Source: JBHPCZ01 sp042573625 (lineage in GTDB: Bacteria > Desulfobacterota > Desulfobacteria > Desulfobacterales > UBA11574). Taken from it: a DNA stretch of 58,293 bases. Below, piece after piece: positions 23,283-31,922 of this stretch (position 1 is its first letter; the number at the start of each line of letters is the position of its first letter). The notes below the pieces were generated by a model that was given only the letters and a program-made list of their open reading frames with translations, was not told where the DNA came from and made no database searches. Location: positions 1 through 58,293 of the forward strand of contig JBHPCZ010000006.1 in NCBI GenBank assembly GCA_042573625.1, in the 5' to 3' direction. The translations under genes and the position numbers were made by a program.

Positions 23283-24011
23283 CTATTTCAAAAGGACTTC
23301 CCGTGCCGTCTGACTACCGCTTTCGGTTAAAAAGGATTTGCCAATGATTTGATCCAGCCGGTCGGCATCGATGGGATCGTCCTTATGTTTCTCTTCCAGG
23401 TTTGTGATCAGGTCCGCGTCGTACAGCACCTTGAAGTTCAAGGTTTCCTCCGGGCGGGGATGATGGTGATGCCCGATGATGTCGCAGACTTCATCGATCA
23501 GCGCTTCCTTTGCCCCCAGCTGGATCAGAATGGATCGTGCAATGTCCGGTCCCTCTTCCTCCTGGTATTTGGCGGCTGTACTCCCGTGCTTTTTTTCCGC
23601 TTCATGGATACCGATGTCATGCAGATACGCGGAGACCAGAATCACCGCCATGTTCCCTCTCTCGCTTTTACCGATCCGTTCGGCATATCGAGCCACACGG
23701 GTCGCATGGCCGATCCGTTTAAAATCGGTTTTGAAATACCGCTTCATTTCTATGGCCACCCGATCCTTTAAAAGATCTTCCTTCTGGGCAATCAGTTCCG
23801 GAGGAAGATCACCAATGCACTCCTCGGCATACTGGCAGTAAGAAGCACATCCGAAATCCATTTTCGGATTTGCGAACCGGTGGCCGCACTGTACGCATTT
23901 GCGGGCGGTGTCATCCTTAAAAAACTCCACGATATGGCCGCATTGGGGGCATTTTTCATCAAAAATGGCACCGGGTTTCCAGTATCGGCTGTCTTGTCCG
24001 GGGCATTTCAT
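23283..24011 (-). CDS. HD-domain phosphohydrolase-like protein with zinc ribbons
   Basis: 242 aa. The N-terminus has Cys pairs KCPQCGHIVEFF and KCVQCGHRFANP plus CASYCQYAEEC, likely zinc sites. The HD domain follows from about residue 95: HATRVARYAERIG, YLHDIGIHEAEKKHG with the HD pair, IIGHHHHPRPEE, and YDADLITNLEE. HD proteins are metal-dependent phosphohydrolases, often on nucleotides; the substrate is unknown. GAGGAGA precedes the ATG. It is located between hcp and its Fe-S partner, which suggests co-expression under nitrosative stress. Confidence 0.82.
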   Translation of the reverse strand: MKCPGQDSRYWKPGAIFDEKCPQCGHIVEFFKDDTARKCVQCGHRFANPKMDFGCASYCQYAEECIGDLPPELIAQKEDLLKDRVAIEMKRYFKTDFKRIGHATRVARYAERIGKSERGNMAVILVSAYLHDIGIHEAEKKHGSTAAKYQEEEGPDIARSILIQLGAKEALIDEVCDIIGHHHHPRPEETLNFKVLYDADLITNLEEKHKDDPIDADRLDQIIGKSFLTESGSQTAREVLLK

Positions 24012-24032
24012 AATCTGTTCTCCTCTTTGAAC

Positions 24033-24082
24033 GACAGGATTTACAAGATATCTCGTTTCCCGGTCATCCTGTAAATCCTGTC
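24033..24082. repeat. 17-bp inverted repeat GACAGGATTTACAAGAT
   Basis: GACAGGATTTACAAGAT (24033-24049) and ATCCTGTAAATCCTGTC (24066-24082) are inverted copies with one mismatch. The hairpin lies between hcp and the HD gene. Short GACAGGATTTACAGGAT-type palindromes are common intergenic repeats in deltaproteobacterial genomes (recalled, not searched). Confidence 0.7.
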
Positions 24083-24088
24083 TATATG

Positions 24089-25717
24089 CTATCCCAGAAT
24101 CGCCTTCAGGTCCTCATCCGGTGTACCGATTGGCATAATGTTGAACTTCTCCACCAGCACATTGAGAATGTTGGGCGAGATAAATGCCGGCAAACTCGGT
24201 CCGAGCCGGATATCCTTGATCCCCAGATACAGAAGGCTCAGAAGAATGGCACAGGCTTTCTGCTCGTACCATGACAGGATCATGGACAGCGGCAGGTCGT
24301 TCACTTCGCACTCAAACGCCCCTGCCAGCGCCACTGCAATCTGCACGGCGGAATAGGCGTCGTTACACTGACCGATATCCAGAAGCCTCGGAATGCCGCC
24401 GATATCTCCCAGATCTTTATCAAAGAACCGGAACTTGCCGCAAGCAAGGGTCAGAACCACGCAATCCTCGGGAACCTTTTCAACAAACTCGGTGTAATAA
24501 TTTCTTCCGGGTTTGGCGCCGTCGCATCCCGCTACCAGAAAAAAGTGGCGAATCGCCTTGTTCTTGACCGCTTCAATCACGGTGCCCGCAACACCCATCA
24601 CCGCATTTCGGGCAAATCCGACCATCACCGATTTGCCCTCCGTGTCCTTGGCAAATCCGGGCATCTCCAGAGCCTTTTCAATCACCGGTGCGAAATTTTT
24701 ATCCGCGATATAAGTAAGACCGGGCCAGCCCACCAAGCCGGTGGTAAAAATATTATCCTTGTAAGTATCCTTCGGTTTCTGAATACAGTTCGTGGTCATC
24801 AATATGGCCCCCGGAAAAGCGGCAAATTCTTTTTTCTGGTTTTGCCAGGCCGTACCGTAATGTCCGTAGAAATGATCGTATTTTTTCAGCGCCGGATAAC
24901 CGTGGCAGGGGAGCATTTCGCCATGGGTGTACACACTGATCCCCTTCCCCTGACTCTGCTTCAAAATCTCTTCCAGGTCTTTTAAATCATGACCGGAAAC
25001 CAGAATCGCCTTGCCCTTTTTCGCGCCCAGCGGTACGGATGTCGGCACCGGATGTCCATAGGTTCCGGTGTTTGCGGCATCCAGCAGTTCCATGGCCCGC
25101 AGGTTTATCTCCCCACATTTCAGTACAAGGCCGACAAGATCGTCCGCGCCCAGATCCGTGTTCAATGTTGCAGCCATTGCTTCTTGAATAAACGCATAGA
25201 CGTTCTCGTCGCTTTGTCCCAAAATCGCGGCATGATCCGCATAAGCGGCAACCCCTTTGAGACCATATACCAAAAGCTGCTGAAGAGACAGAATGTCCGG
25301 GTTGGCGTCAGGATCTGACTTGACCCCGACCTTCTCTCCCTGCTTTACAAGCCCTTCGACGTTGGATGCCGGTGTGAAATCCACCGCTCCTCCGGGGAAA
25401 TCTGTTTTTCCGCCGGCTGCATTGACCTTGCTTTTAAGTTCATCTCTCAATTTCACCGTTTGATTGATCCAATCGACAAATCGGTCCGGATCAAAATTCA
25501 CATTGGTCAGTGTGGAAAATATCGCTTCGCAGGTGAAACGGTCGATCTGTTCATCGGATACACCGACGTTTCGCCCTTCCACGGCGACCTGTGACAACCC
25601 TTTAACGGCATAGATCAGCAGGTCCTGGAGCGTCGCTACCTCATGCGGCTTCCCGCAGACCCCGATCTTTGTACATCCCTCGCCTTTTGCGGTCTGTTCA
25701 CATTGAAAACAAAACAT
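24089..25717 (-). CDS. hcp: Hybrid-cluster protein (hydroxylamine/NO-related reductase)
   Basis: 542 aa, the normal length for the class found in anaerobes. The N-terminal cluster motif is MFCFQCEQTAKGEGCTKIGVCG. Further Cys and His ligands of the hybrid 4Fe-2S-2O cluster lie in THGEMLPCHGYP, MTTNCIQKP, LVAGCDGAKPGRNYYTEF, TLACGKFRF and LLDIGQCND. Hcp acts on NO and hydroxylamine in the cytosol during nitrosative stress. GGAGGG precedes the ATG. The gene diverges from hcpR and shares an intergenic palindrome with it. Confidence 0.97.
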   Translation of the reverse strand: MFCFQCEQTAKGEGCTKIGVCGKPHEVATLQDLLIYAVKGLSQVAVEGRNVGVSDEQIDRFTCEAIFSTLTNVNFDPDRFVDWINQTVKLRDELKSKVNAAGGKTDFPGGAVDFTPASNVEGLVKQGEKVGVKSDPDANPDILSLQQLLVYGLKGVAAYADHAAILGQSDENVYAFIQEAMAATLNTDLGADDLVGLVLKCGEINLRAMELLDAANTGTYGHPVPTSVPLGAKKGKAILVSGHDLKDLEEILKQSQGKGISVYTHGEMLPCHGYPALKKYDHFYGHYGTAWQNQKKEFAAFPGAILMTTNCIQKPKDTYKDNIFTTGLVGWPGLTYIADKNFAPVIEKALEMPGFAKDTEGKSVMVGFARNAVMGVAGTVIEAVKNKAIRHFFLVAGCDGAKPGRNYYTEFVEKVPEDCVVLTLACGKFRFFDKDLGDIGGIPRLLDIGQCNDAYSAVQIAVALAGAFECEVNDLPLSMILSWYEQKACAILLSLLYLGIKDIRLGPSLPAFISPNILNVLVEKFNIMPIGTPDEDLKAILG

Positions 25718-25829
25718 AATTGCCCTCCTTCTGTTTGATGTTCATGATATAATGTAATCAGTTTTTTTGATTGATAAAGGTTTTCCCTGCTTTTGAGTCT
25801 ATTTATAAAGGATAAACAGACCGGTTACC

Positions 25830-25843
25830 TTGACTTATGTCAA
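25830..25843. promoter_or_regulatory. HcpR-type palindrome between hcp and hcpR
   Basis: TTGACTTATGTCAA has 5-bp arms TTGAC/GTCAA with a 4-base centre, which is the CRP/FNR-like layout described for HcpR. It lies 35 bases before the hcpR start and about 113 before the hcp start. A close relative lies at 27676. Confidence 0.75.
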
Positions 25844-25877
25844 AAAGAGGTGATAATTTTCAAAAAAGAGAAAAATT

Positions 25878-26564
25878 ATGGAAAAAATCCTGGATATCAT
25901 CTCAAAAGTTCCCCTTTTCAGCAGTCTTTCCGAAGATCAGTTGAAAGAAATCCGACACATCGCCGTCGACAAGTTTTATGACAAGGGCAAGACGGTTTTT
26001 ATTGAAGGGGATGACTGTAAAGGATTTTATATTGTTGCGGACGGCAGCGTAAAAATTTACAAGGTCTCATTTGAAGGCAAAGAACATATCTTACACATTT
26101 ACGGTCCCGGGAATCCGTTCGGTGAAGTTCCGGTCTTTTCCGGGATGAAATTTCCGGCCAACGCCCAGACCCTTCTCAAAAGCCACCTCCTGTTTTTCCC
26201 AAAGGCCGCCTTTGTCGATCTGATATCCGGCAACCCGTCTCTGTCCCTCAATATGCTTGCGGTTCTTTCCATGCGGCTCAGGCAATTTACGGTTCAGATC
26301 GAAAACCTTTCTCTCAAAGAGGTTCCGGGTCGCCTGGCATCCTATCTTATTTATCTGTCCGAAGAACAGCAAACCGAAGAACTTGTCTCCCTGACCATCT
26401 CAAAAGGTCAGCTGGCCAGCCTTCTGGGAACCATTCCCGAAACCCTGTCCAGAATATTTACAAAGATGAACCATCAGAATTTGATCGAGGTCAGCGGTCG
26501 GGAGATCAGGATCTTGGATCGGGTCGGATTGGAAGATCTGGCGGAACATGGAAAACTGCAATAG
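25878..26564 (+). CDS. Crp/Fnr-family regulator, HcpR-like
   Basis: 228 aa. Cyclic-nucleotide-binding-like sensor domain (about 10-125: VFIEGDDCKGFYIVADGSVKIYKV, NPFGEVPVFSG), dimer helix, and C-terminal winged helix (about 165-215: ISKGQLASLLGTIPETLSRIFTKM). There is no FNR cysteine cluster; HcpR sensors use heme for NO. The divergent position to hcp and the TTGAC-N4-GTCAA site between them point to nitrosative-stress control. Upstream in-frame starts overlap the operator and are rejected. Confidence 0.88.
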   Translation: MEKILDIISKVPLFSSLSEDQLKEIRHIAVDKFYDKGKTVFIEGDDCKGFYIVADGSVKIYKVSFEGKEHILHIYGPGNPFGEVPVFSGMKFPANAQTLLKSHLLFFPKAAFVDLISGNPSLSLNMLAVLSMRLRQFTVQIENLSLKEVPGRLASYLIYLSEEQQTEELVSLTISKGQLASLLGTIPETLSRIFTKMNHQNLIEVSGREIRILDRVGLEDLAEHGKLQ

Positions 26565-26709
26565 AAGTGGTTGCAAAGCCCCCTCTAACGCCCGATGGCT
26601 GTGTTGCAAGTCGGCTCAAAATGCTCTCACATACTGTCGTGTATGCTCCGCTTTTTCGGCTGCCTTGCGCCTTGCCCTCGAACATTATTTGAGGCTTCCC
26701 AACCACTTC
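26564..26709. repeat. 146-bp element with 10-bp terminal inverted repeats
   Basis: GAAGTGGTTG at the left end, starting on the last base of the hcpR stop codon, and CAACCACTTC at the right end. The similarity extends to 16 of 19 positions. Inside there are further short palindromes such as CATAC/GTATG. No coding sequence. It looks like a non-coding palindromic repeat (MITE/REP-like). Confidence 0.55.
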
Positions 26710-26811
26710 TGCTCCATCAAGATCAGGATTTTTAAAAGTCGCCTGAATCCGACCACTGGCCACCGAACGCTTTGCTGTGTAACGTGCCCGGGTTTTCAAA
26801 CATTTAATTTT

Positions 26812-27597
26812 TCAGATAAAGTCCTTGAAATCTGAAAGCTTGAATAGTTCAGCAAACCGTTCCCCATGTTTGCTGTTTTCTTTATAAAACCTGACACATC
26901 GTTTTACAATTTCAAGAACTTCACCCTCACTAAAAATGCCCCCAAGTTCCCTTGCTAACCTCGGATGCCTGCCCAGCTTTCCCCCCAGCTGAATCCTGAA
27001 ACCCTTTTGTCCGGATTCCAGAGTTCCGGTGGGACAGACATGAATACACTGCCCGCATTTCAAACACTGATCAAAATCGATTTCCGGCTTCCGGGTACTA
27101 TTGTTTAAGGCAATGCATTTTTCCGGACACGTTTCTACGCACGCTTCGCAGAGCGTGCAGTCTTCATCGGTCGTCACCGGCACAACCGCTCCGATAATTC
27201 CGATATCCTTGATCTGGGGCTGCGAGCAGGCATTGGGGCATTCTGCCAGCGTGACCCTGAACTCATGATGAAGCTTGAGATCGCCCTTGACCCGCTGCTT
27301 CAAAAAACCCAGAAGATCTTCTTTCTTCAGAAGCGCCTCGATCTTCTGAATTAGATCTTCCCCGTTGTTTGCCCGGTTCGGGCACCCGCCGGGTCCAAAA
27401 CAGGTATCCACCTGATACCCCTTGACCTCGGAGCTCATTTTCGTTAAAAAACGACGCTGGGTCACCTGAACATCTTCAATCGATACCACGGTTTTCCCCG
27501 CCGCCGCCGCTTCATTTTCAACACGCGCCCGAACCTTTTTTCGGACAAAAAACGGGACTCTTTTGATTGCAGCTTCGGCTTCTGATGTCCATTTCAT
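26812..27597 (-). CDS. Sulfite/nitrite-reductase-like Fe-S protein with PCP_red domain
   Basis: 261 aa. The N-terminal WTSEAEAAIKRVPFFVRKKV with VSIEDVQVTQRRF is a PCP_red-type helical domain. A nitrite/sulfite reductase ferredoxin-like half follows with CFGPGGCPNRA and LAECPNACSQPQIKDIGIIG. Next come two 4Fe-4S motifs, CTLCEACVETCPEKCIAL and CLKCGQCIHVCPTGTL, then LGGKLGRHPRLARELGG. This resembles AsrC and DsrAB-like small sulfite reductases with a siroheme-type ligand set. The HcpR palindrome 79 bases upstream suggests a part in the NO/hydroxylamine response. Confidence 0.82.
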   Translation of the reverse strand: MKWTSEAEAAIKRVPFFVRKKVRARVENEAAAAGKTVVSIEDVQVTQRRFLTKMSSEVKGYQVDTCFGPGGCPNRANNGEDLIQKIEALLKKEDLLGFLKQRVKGDLKLHHEFRVTLAECPNACSQPQIKDIGIIGAVVPVTTDEDCTLCEACVETCPEKCIALNNSTRKPEIDFDQCLKCGQCIHVCPTGTLESGQKGFRIQLGGKLGRHPRLARELGGIFSEGEVLEIVKRCVRFYKENSKHGERFAELFKLSDFKDFI

Positions 27598-27675
27598 ATT
27601 TTTATATTCTCCAAAAAGAAAAGGTGTATTTTCGACACGACTGTTTTAAATACCAGCATTAAAGTTCTGTTTGCC

Positions 27676-27689
27676 TTGATTTAAGTCAA
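27676..27689. promoter_or_regulatory. Second HcpR-type palindrome
   Basis: TTGATTTAAGTCAA differs from the site at 25830 only in the inner bases (TTGA/TCAA arms kept). It is placed 79 bases upstream of the leftward sulfite-reductase-like gene. Confidence 0.65.
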
Positions 27690-28226
27690 AAACGAAAAGC
27701 AAAATCTATTTGTCAATCATGCAGCATTTTTTATGTAACTGGACCAAGAGGATTTGGCAACGGTCAAAATTGCAATTGACTTGATTTGACAATCACAGTC
27801 TGTAAAATCTGTATTTCAACGGTTTAAGGATACTTGTAACCACAACTTTCTGACATCTTTAAATTGTTGTGATATCCTTTACATATCAAAAAACCGTTGT
27901 CATTAGACAGTTGTAAGGTATCACACAGTCCAGGTTTTAATTAAAAGGGTAATAATGAAAAATCTCCTGCTCAAAATTGTTACTTCCAGTTTAATATAGG
28001 GATGACACAAAAGTTGCCTTATATTTTAGACAAAGGAATAAGAGAACCTTGAGTTCCCATTTGAGTGAACCGGAAAATAAGGTTTTTTTATTTGTTGTGT
28101 TTAAGAAATCAAACATAAAATAGAAATTGTCTTTATCTCTCATAAATCCAACTGGTTATTCAACTCCTGTCAGAAAATATCGTTTTCTACCATCCATTTC
28201 TCGATCATTTTAACCATTTAAGTTTG

Positions 28227-28242
28227 TGGCATATTTATTGCT
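28227..28242 (+). promoter_or_regulatory. Sigma-54 (-24/-12) promoter of the first DksA-like gene
   Basis: TGGCAT, five bases, TTGCT: the GG and GC dinucleotides are exactly 10 bases apart as RpoN requires. The start site would be near 28253, about 100 bases before the ATG at 28352. Confidence 0.75.
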
Positions 28243-28351
28243 GTTCTACTTTTCAAATTGGACGATTCTTTGGGTGAAGAATATATGTCGAAGGGAGTAA
28301 TGTTGAACTTCTCCCATGCCGATAATTAACCGGAATGGAAAGGGCGTTCTA

Positions 28352-28717
28352 ATGGAAACCATCGACCTTGAATATTTCCGAAAAATGCTAACCACTCAAC
28401 TGGAAGAACAGATACATCGAGCATATCGCGCAACAAGAGATCTTATCAACGAAGAAGGACCTCATTATACCGACTATACGGATTTGGCATCTTTGGATGA
28501 AGGCCAAAGCTTGCAATTTAGGATTCGCAGCCGGGAGAGCAATCTGGTGAAAAAAATTGAATCTGCTCTTCAGCGTATCGACGATGGTGAATTCGGTATT
28601 TGTGAAGATTGTGGAGAGGAAATACCGTTCAATCGGTTAATGGTTAGACCGGTAACCACTAAATGCATCCAATGCAAAACAAAAGAGGAAAAAATGGAAA
28701 AAGCATCCGGTTTTTAG
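28352..28717 (+). CDS. DksA/TraR-family zinc-finger protein
   Basis: 121 aa from the ATG at 28352 (GGAAAGGG upstream; the longer start at 28316 is not supported). A coiled-coil region (about 5-80) is followed by the C4 zinc finger CEDCGEEIPFNRLM...CIQC. The coil tip lacks the DxxDxA of classical DksA; ASLDEGQ stands there. DksA-like proteins bind in the secondary channel of RNA polymerase. The paralogue at 32935 has the same length. Control by sigma-54 is indicated by the promoter at 28227. Confidence 0.88.
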   Translation: METIDLEYFRKMLTTQLEEQIHRAYRATRDLINEEGPHYTDYTDLASLDEGQSLQFRIRSRESNLVKKIESALQRIDDGEFGICEDCGEEIPFNRLMVRPVTTKCIQCKTKEEKMEKASGF

Positions 28718-28798
28718 CATCTGACACACAAGGGTTTGCTTTGGATTGAGGGGTGTTCTTAGACACAGTTATTAAAGAAAGTTGATTTTTAAATGAAA

Positions 28799-28824
28799 CT
28801 CCCCGCCGCAAGTGGACGGGGTAT
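28799..28824. other. GC-rich hairpin between dksA-like and OB-like genes
   Basis: CTCCCCGCC followed by a short loop and GGACGGGG gives a GC-rich stem. No T-run follows, so terminator function is uncertain. The remaining bases to 28954 show no gene. Confidence 0.35.
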
Positions 28825-28954
28825 TAAAAATCATAATAAAAAATTTGGTTTCATACTGCGCTAATCCTCTGTAGTCGATCTTCAGAAAGATTAGAAAAAA
28901 GATACAAGGCAACATTTGTTCTAAACTGATAACAAGAAATAAGGAGATAATAGC

Positions 28955-29248
28955 ATGAAAAAGTTCTTTTCAAGGTTTTCAATCGGTCTAGCAATGCTGT
29001 GTACCATTTTTCTGGTCATTTCAGCGCCTGTGATGTCTGTACCCAATCAAGTCACTATTGTCGGTGAAATCAACGATGAATATCAAATCCTTGCAAGAGA
29101 CGGTAATATTTATTACATCGGGGATACGGAGATGGGAAACGAGCTTTTGACTTATATCGGAATGGTTGCTGAAGTGACAGGTACTGTTGAAGAAGAAGAA
29201 GATGTTAAAATCATTTACGTAGCAGGCTATAAAATTTTGGACGAATAA
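28955..29248 (+). CDS. Small exported OB-like protein
   Basis: 97 aa with a signal peptide (MKKFF start, hydrophobic core to about residue 28, SAPVMS cleavage region). The mature part has five-strand OB-like spacing: QVTIVGEINDEYQILARDG, IYYIGDTEMGNELLTYIG, VAEVTGTVEEEE, VKIIYVAGYKIL. It is similar in pattern to the gene at 31973. AAGGAG precedes the start. The family name is not recognised; a ligand- or nucleic-acid-binding fold outside the cytosol would be unusual. Confidence 0.6.
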   Translation: MKKFFSRFSIGLAMLCTIFLVISAPVMSVPNQVTIVGEINDEYQILARDGNIYYIGDTEMGNELLTYIGMVAEVTGTVEEEEDVKIIYVAGYKILDE

Positions 29249-29253
29249 AAAAT

Positions 29254-29287
29254 CACCCTGCGGGATGGAAAAACAGCCTGCAGGGTG
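29254..29287. terminator. Hairpin after the OB-like gene
   Basis: CACCCTGC (29254-29261) pairs with GCAGGGTG (29280-29287). There is no long T-run on either strand, so this is at best a weak terminator between converging genes. Confidence 0.45.
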
Positions 29288-29317
29288 ACACCCCTTTAAA
29301 AGAACAATCTTTACTTC

Positions 29318-30730
29318 CTATTGATCCAAAGCTGCCCTGAAATCCTCTTTTCGAATTCCGTATTTAGACATCATTTTATGAAGCTGGCGGGTGCTGATAC
29401 CGGCCTCATGAGCAGAAGCTTTAATTTTTCCTTTGTTACGGGAAAGGAGTTCCTTTAAATATTGCCGTTCAAAGTTTTCTATCGCCCTTCGCCGGGCGTC
29501 GGCAAGATGAATCGTCGAGTTCATCGGAAGTATAGCGGTTGAATCCTGTGTTTCAAAGAGCTCTGAAGGAAAGCTCTCCGGTGTCAGCATGGACGAATTT
29601 TCCAATATATATGCTCGTTCCATCAGATTCTCTAGCTCCCGGATGTTTCCCGGCCATGTGTATTTTTTTAAGGCATCCAGAACAAACGGGTGGACGTTCT
29701 TGATATCTTTCTGAAAATCCTGTTTCAATCGATTTAAAAACACATCGATTAAAAAAGGGATTTCTTCTGCTCTTTCTCTCAGCGGCGGTATTTCAACGGG
29801 AAACACGTTGAGTCGATAATAAAGGTCTTTTCTAAACCAACCGTCAGCCATCATTTGCTTGAGATCTGCGTTGGTGGCCGCGACAACGCGTGCGTTAGTT
29901 TCGATGGTTTCTTCTCCGCCAACACGGCTGAAAGTCCCATCCTGAAGAACCTGCAAGAGATTGATCTGTGCCATGGGAGTAATTGTGCCGATCTCGTCCA
30001 AAAAAATGGTTCCCCCTATGGCAATCTCAAATTTTCCCAGCTTTTTGCGAACCGCCCCGGTAAAAGCCCCTTTTTCGTGACCAAACAACTCGCTTTCTAA
30101 AAGCGTGTCTGGAATAGCACCGCAATGAACACTGATGAACTGGGAATTTTTTCGATTGCTATACTGATGAATCAGTTTCGCCAGAACACTTTTGCCGGTG
30201 CCGGTTTCGCCGATGAGCAGAACCGTCGTTTTCGTCAGGGCAACGGAGCGTATCTTGTTCAAAACATCTATCATAACAGGGCTGGTGGTTGTCGCAATTT
30301 CCGGCGCGTCCGATATGCCGGCTTCATCTCTTAAATGATCGAGTTCTGATTGTTTGATGATCGACTCACGGATGGTTTCAACAACAAATTTTGCTTCTTC
30401 CGGATCTATCGGGTACGTCAGGTAATCACTGGCCCCGGCCCTTACGACTTTTACCGCCTCCCTGATCCTATCCGGATAAGACATGACGACGATTTCAGTT
30501 GAAGGGTACAGCAGTTTAAAGGATTGGAGATCTGTGGTGTAATCCTTCTCTTGCATCGACTGAAGGAGAAGTTTTAGGTCTATAAAAACAATATCGCAAC
30601 GTTTTTTCTTAAAAATTTCCAAGGCAGAACTTTTATCGGGCGCATTTTCAACACGGTATCCGGGAGGGAAGCCGGCGCGTATTTTTTTTAAAACGTCATT
30701 ATCTTCTGAAACGACCAGAGCAGATCTCAT
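29318..30730 (-). CDS. Sigma-54-dependent transcriptional activator
   Basis: 470 aa of NtrC layout. Receiver-like domain (about 1-125; VFIDLKLLLQ around the phospho-Asp position, a long insert after it), AAA+ domain (about 150-380) with GETGTGKSVLAK Walker A, ESELFGHEKGAFTGAV (sigma-54 contact loop), GTIFLDEIG Walker B and WPGNIRELENLM, then a Fis-type HTH (NKGKIKASAHEAGISTRQLHKMM). GGAG precedes the ATG. Three -24/-12 promoters lie within 2.2 kb of the gene, so it is a likely local activator. No cognate kinase is adjacent. Confidence 0.93.
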   Translation of the reverse strand: MRSALVVSEDNDVLKKIRAGFPPGYRVENAPDKSSALEIFKKKRCDIVFIDLKLLLQSMQEKDYTTDLQSFKLLYPSTEIVVMSYPDRIREAVKVVRAGASDYLTYPIDPEEAKFVVETIRESIIKQSELDHLRDEAGISDAPEIATTTSPVMIDVLNKIRSVALTKTTVLLIGETGTGKSVLAKLIHQYSNRKNSQFISVHCGAIPDTLLESELFGHEKGAFTGAVRKKLGKFEIAIGGTIFLDEIGTITPMAQINLLQVLQDGTFSRVGGEETIETNARVVAATNADLKQMMADGWFRKDLYYRLNVFPVEIPPLRERAEEIPFLIDVFLNRLKQDFQKDIKNVHPFVLDALKKYTWPGNIRELENLMERAYILENSSMLTPESFPSELFETQDSTAILPMNSTIHLADARRRAIENFERQYLKELLSRNKGKIKASAHEAGISTRQLHKMMSKYGIRKEDFRAALDQ

Positions 30731-31094
30731 TGAATACTCCGAAAAAGAACGGTTTCACCCGAATAGCTTTTGAAAACGTGACTTCTCCTACTATAGCGGA
30801 AGGTTGAACAGGTCAATATCTAAATTAACCCGTTTCCAAATAATCTGAAACAAAAAACAAAACGCCTTTATTGGTACAGACAGGAAGCCGGTGTCCCCAT
30901 TCCGATAATTGGAATCCCCGGTTCGATAATGACCCGGCTAAGATGATTATAGCAAATTATAGGGGGGTATATTTTAGATCTGTGTTTTGCCGGAAGTTGA
31001 GATGTTTTTTCAGGCGTGTGTGTTGCGTGTTCATCTGTTAAAACAACAAAGGCAACCAATTTTTCATTAAACAGATGAACTGTTTTGGATGTCT
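30731..31094. other. 364-bp intergenic region
   Basis: Between two leftward genes. One open frame (30868-31059, minus) has no ribosome site and improbable composition. It probably contains the promoter of the sigma-54 activator; no clear -35/-10 or -24/-12 boxes could be picked. Confidence 0.4.
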
Positions 31095-31346
31095 TTAAAA
31101 TTCATTAAGCTGGATATTCAGTGCATCACTTTCTTCATTCCTGCCCGCCCTGTTATGGCAGGATGGACAGAAGAAATAATTCGGTGCGGGATCTTTGCCG
31201 CATATTTTGCATGTTCTGCCTGACGGAATCTTCTTTTTTCTGGAACTTATATACTTTTTTTTGCGCTTCGCACCCCTCTCTCTGCTCTGGTTCCGAGAAA
31301 CGTCGGGTTCTAAAGCCTCCAGTTCCTGTATAGGTTGTACAGCCAT
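31095..31346 (-). CDS. Small basic zinc-ribbon protein
   Basis: 83 aa from the ATG at 31346 (GGAGG ten bases upstream); the longer frame to 31625 contains the promoter and is rejected. A basic stretch RGAKRKKKYISSRKKK is followed by CKICGKDPAPNYFFCPSCHN, a CxxC...CxxC ribbon. It could bind nucleic acid. A -24/-12 promoter on the same strand lies at 31515-31530. Confidence 0.6.
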   Translation of the reverse strand: MAVQPIQELEALEPDVSRNQSRERGAKRKKKYISSRKKKIPSGRTCKICGKDPAPNYFFCPSCHNRAGRNEESDALNIQLNEF

Positions 31347-31514
31347 GTTTTCCAAGCCTCCACTTGGGGTTATGCACGTTTTAAGGGCGTCGTTCCCATA
31401 AAGTTTCAGGCACTCAATTTCAATCTTTATAATGAAAAAACGAGGTTCTCTTTTGGCAACGGGCCCGGGATGGCCAAAATTGATGGGGAAAAAATATTCC
31501 GCCCAATCTGTAAC

Positions 31515-31530
31515 TGCAAAATTGCTGCCA
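31515..31530 (-). promoter_or_regulatory. Sigma-54 promoter of the basic zinc-ribbon gene
   Basis: On the minus strand: TGGCAG, five bases (CAATT), TTGCA. GG and GC are 10 bases apart. The start would be near 31503, leaving a leader of about 155 bases. Confidence 0.75.
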
Positions 31531-31922
31531 AACACAACTTTTTGAATTTTAACTGTTGCTGTAACTTGTTGGGCAAAGCAGGTTCGATGCTTCAAATCCT
31601 TTGGATCAACACAGAACACATGCATTTTAAAAGCGCGTCAGATTCAATTGAGGCTGGAAAAATCATGTAAATCGGAGATATCGTTTACATAAAATTGTCC
31701 AGTATTCGGAACAGAAAGTTCCGAATACAATCAAGATCGGAACTTTAAATTCTTATTTTCCATGTCTGCTGAGAAAATAAAAAAAGAAATCTATATTTTT
31801 TTGCTCAAAAAACAAAAGAGAATCAGGATTGTCGATTACGAATTAAAATCTATCTATTGAAAAAGGTAAAATGGCAATACTTTTTAAGAAATATCAAACT
31901 CTGGCAGGAAAAACACACCTCT

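Larger units (their letters stand above)
27598..28351. other. 754-bp intergenic region with two regulatory sites
   Basis: No gene is seen. It holds the HcpR-type palindrome (27676-27689) for the leftward Fe-S gene and the -24/-12 promoter (28227-28242) for the rightward DksA-like gene. The AT-rich middle (27750-28200) shows no clear structure. Confidence 0.5.

Noticed and set aside
28852..28866. TGGTTTCATACTGC before the exported OB-like gene as a fourth sigma-54 promoter
   Set aside because: GG and GC are only nine bases apart; RpoN requires ten.
30868..31059. 63-codon frame on the minus strand before the sigma-54 activator
   Set aside because: No ribosome site and no recognisable protein features.
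31347..31625. Upstream extension of the basic zinc-ribbon gene to 176 aa
   Set aside because: The extension covers the -24/-12 promoter and has no motif; the start at 31346 has a GGAGG site.
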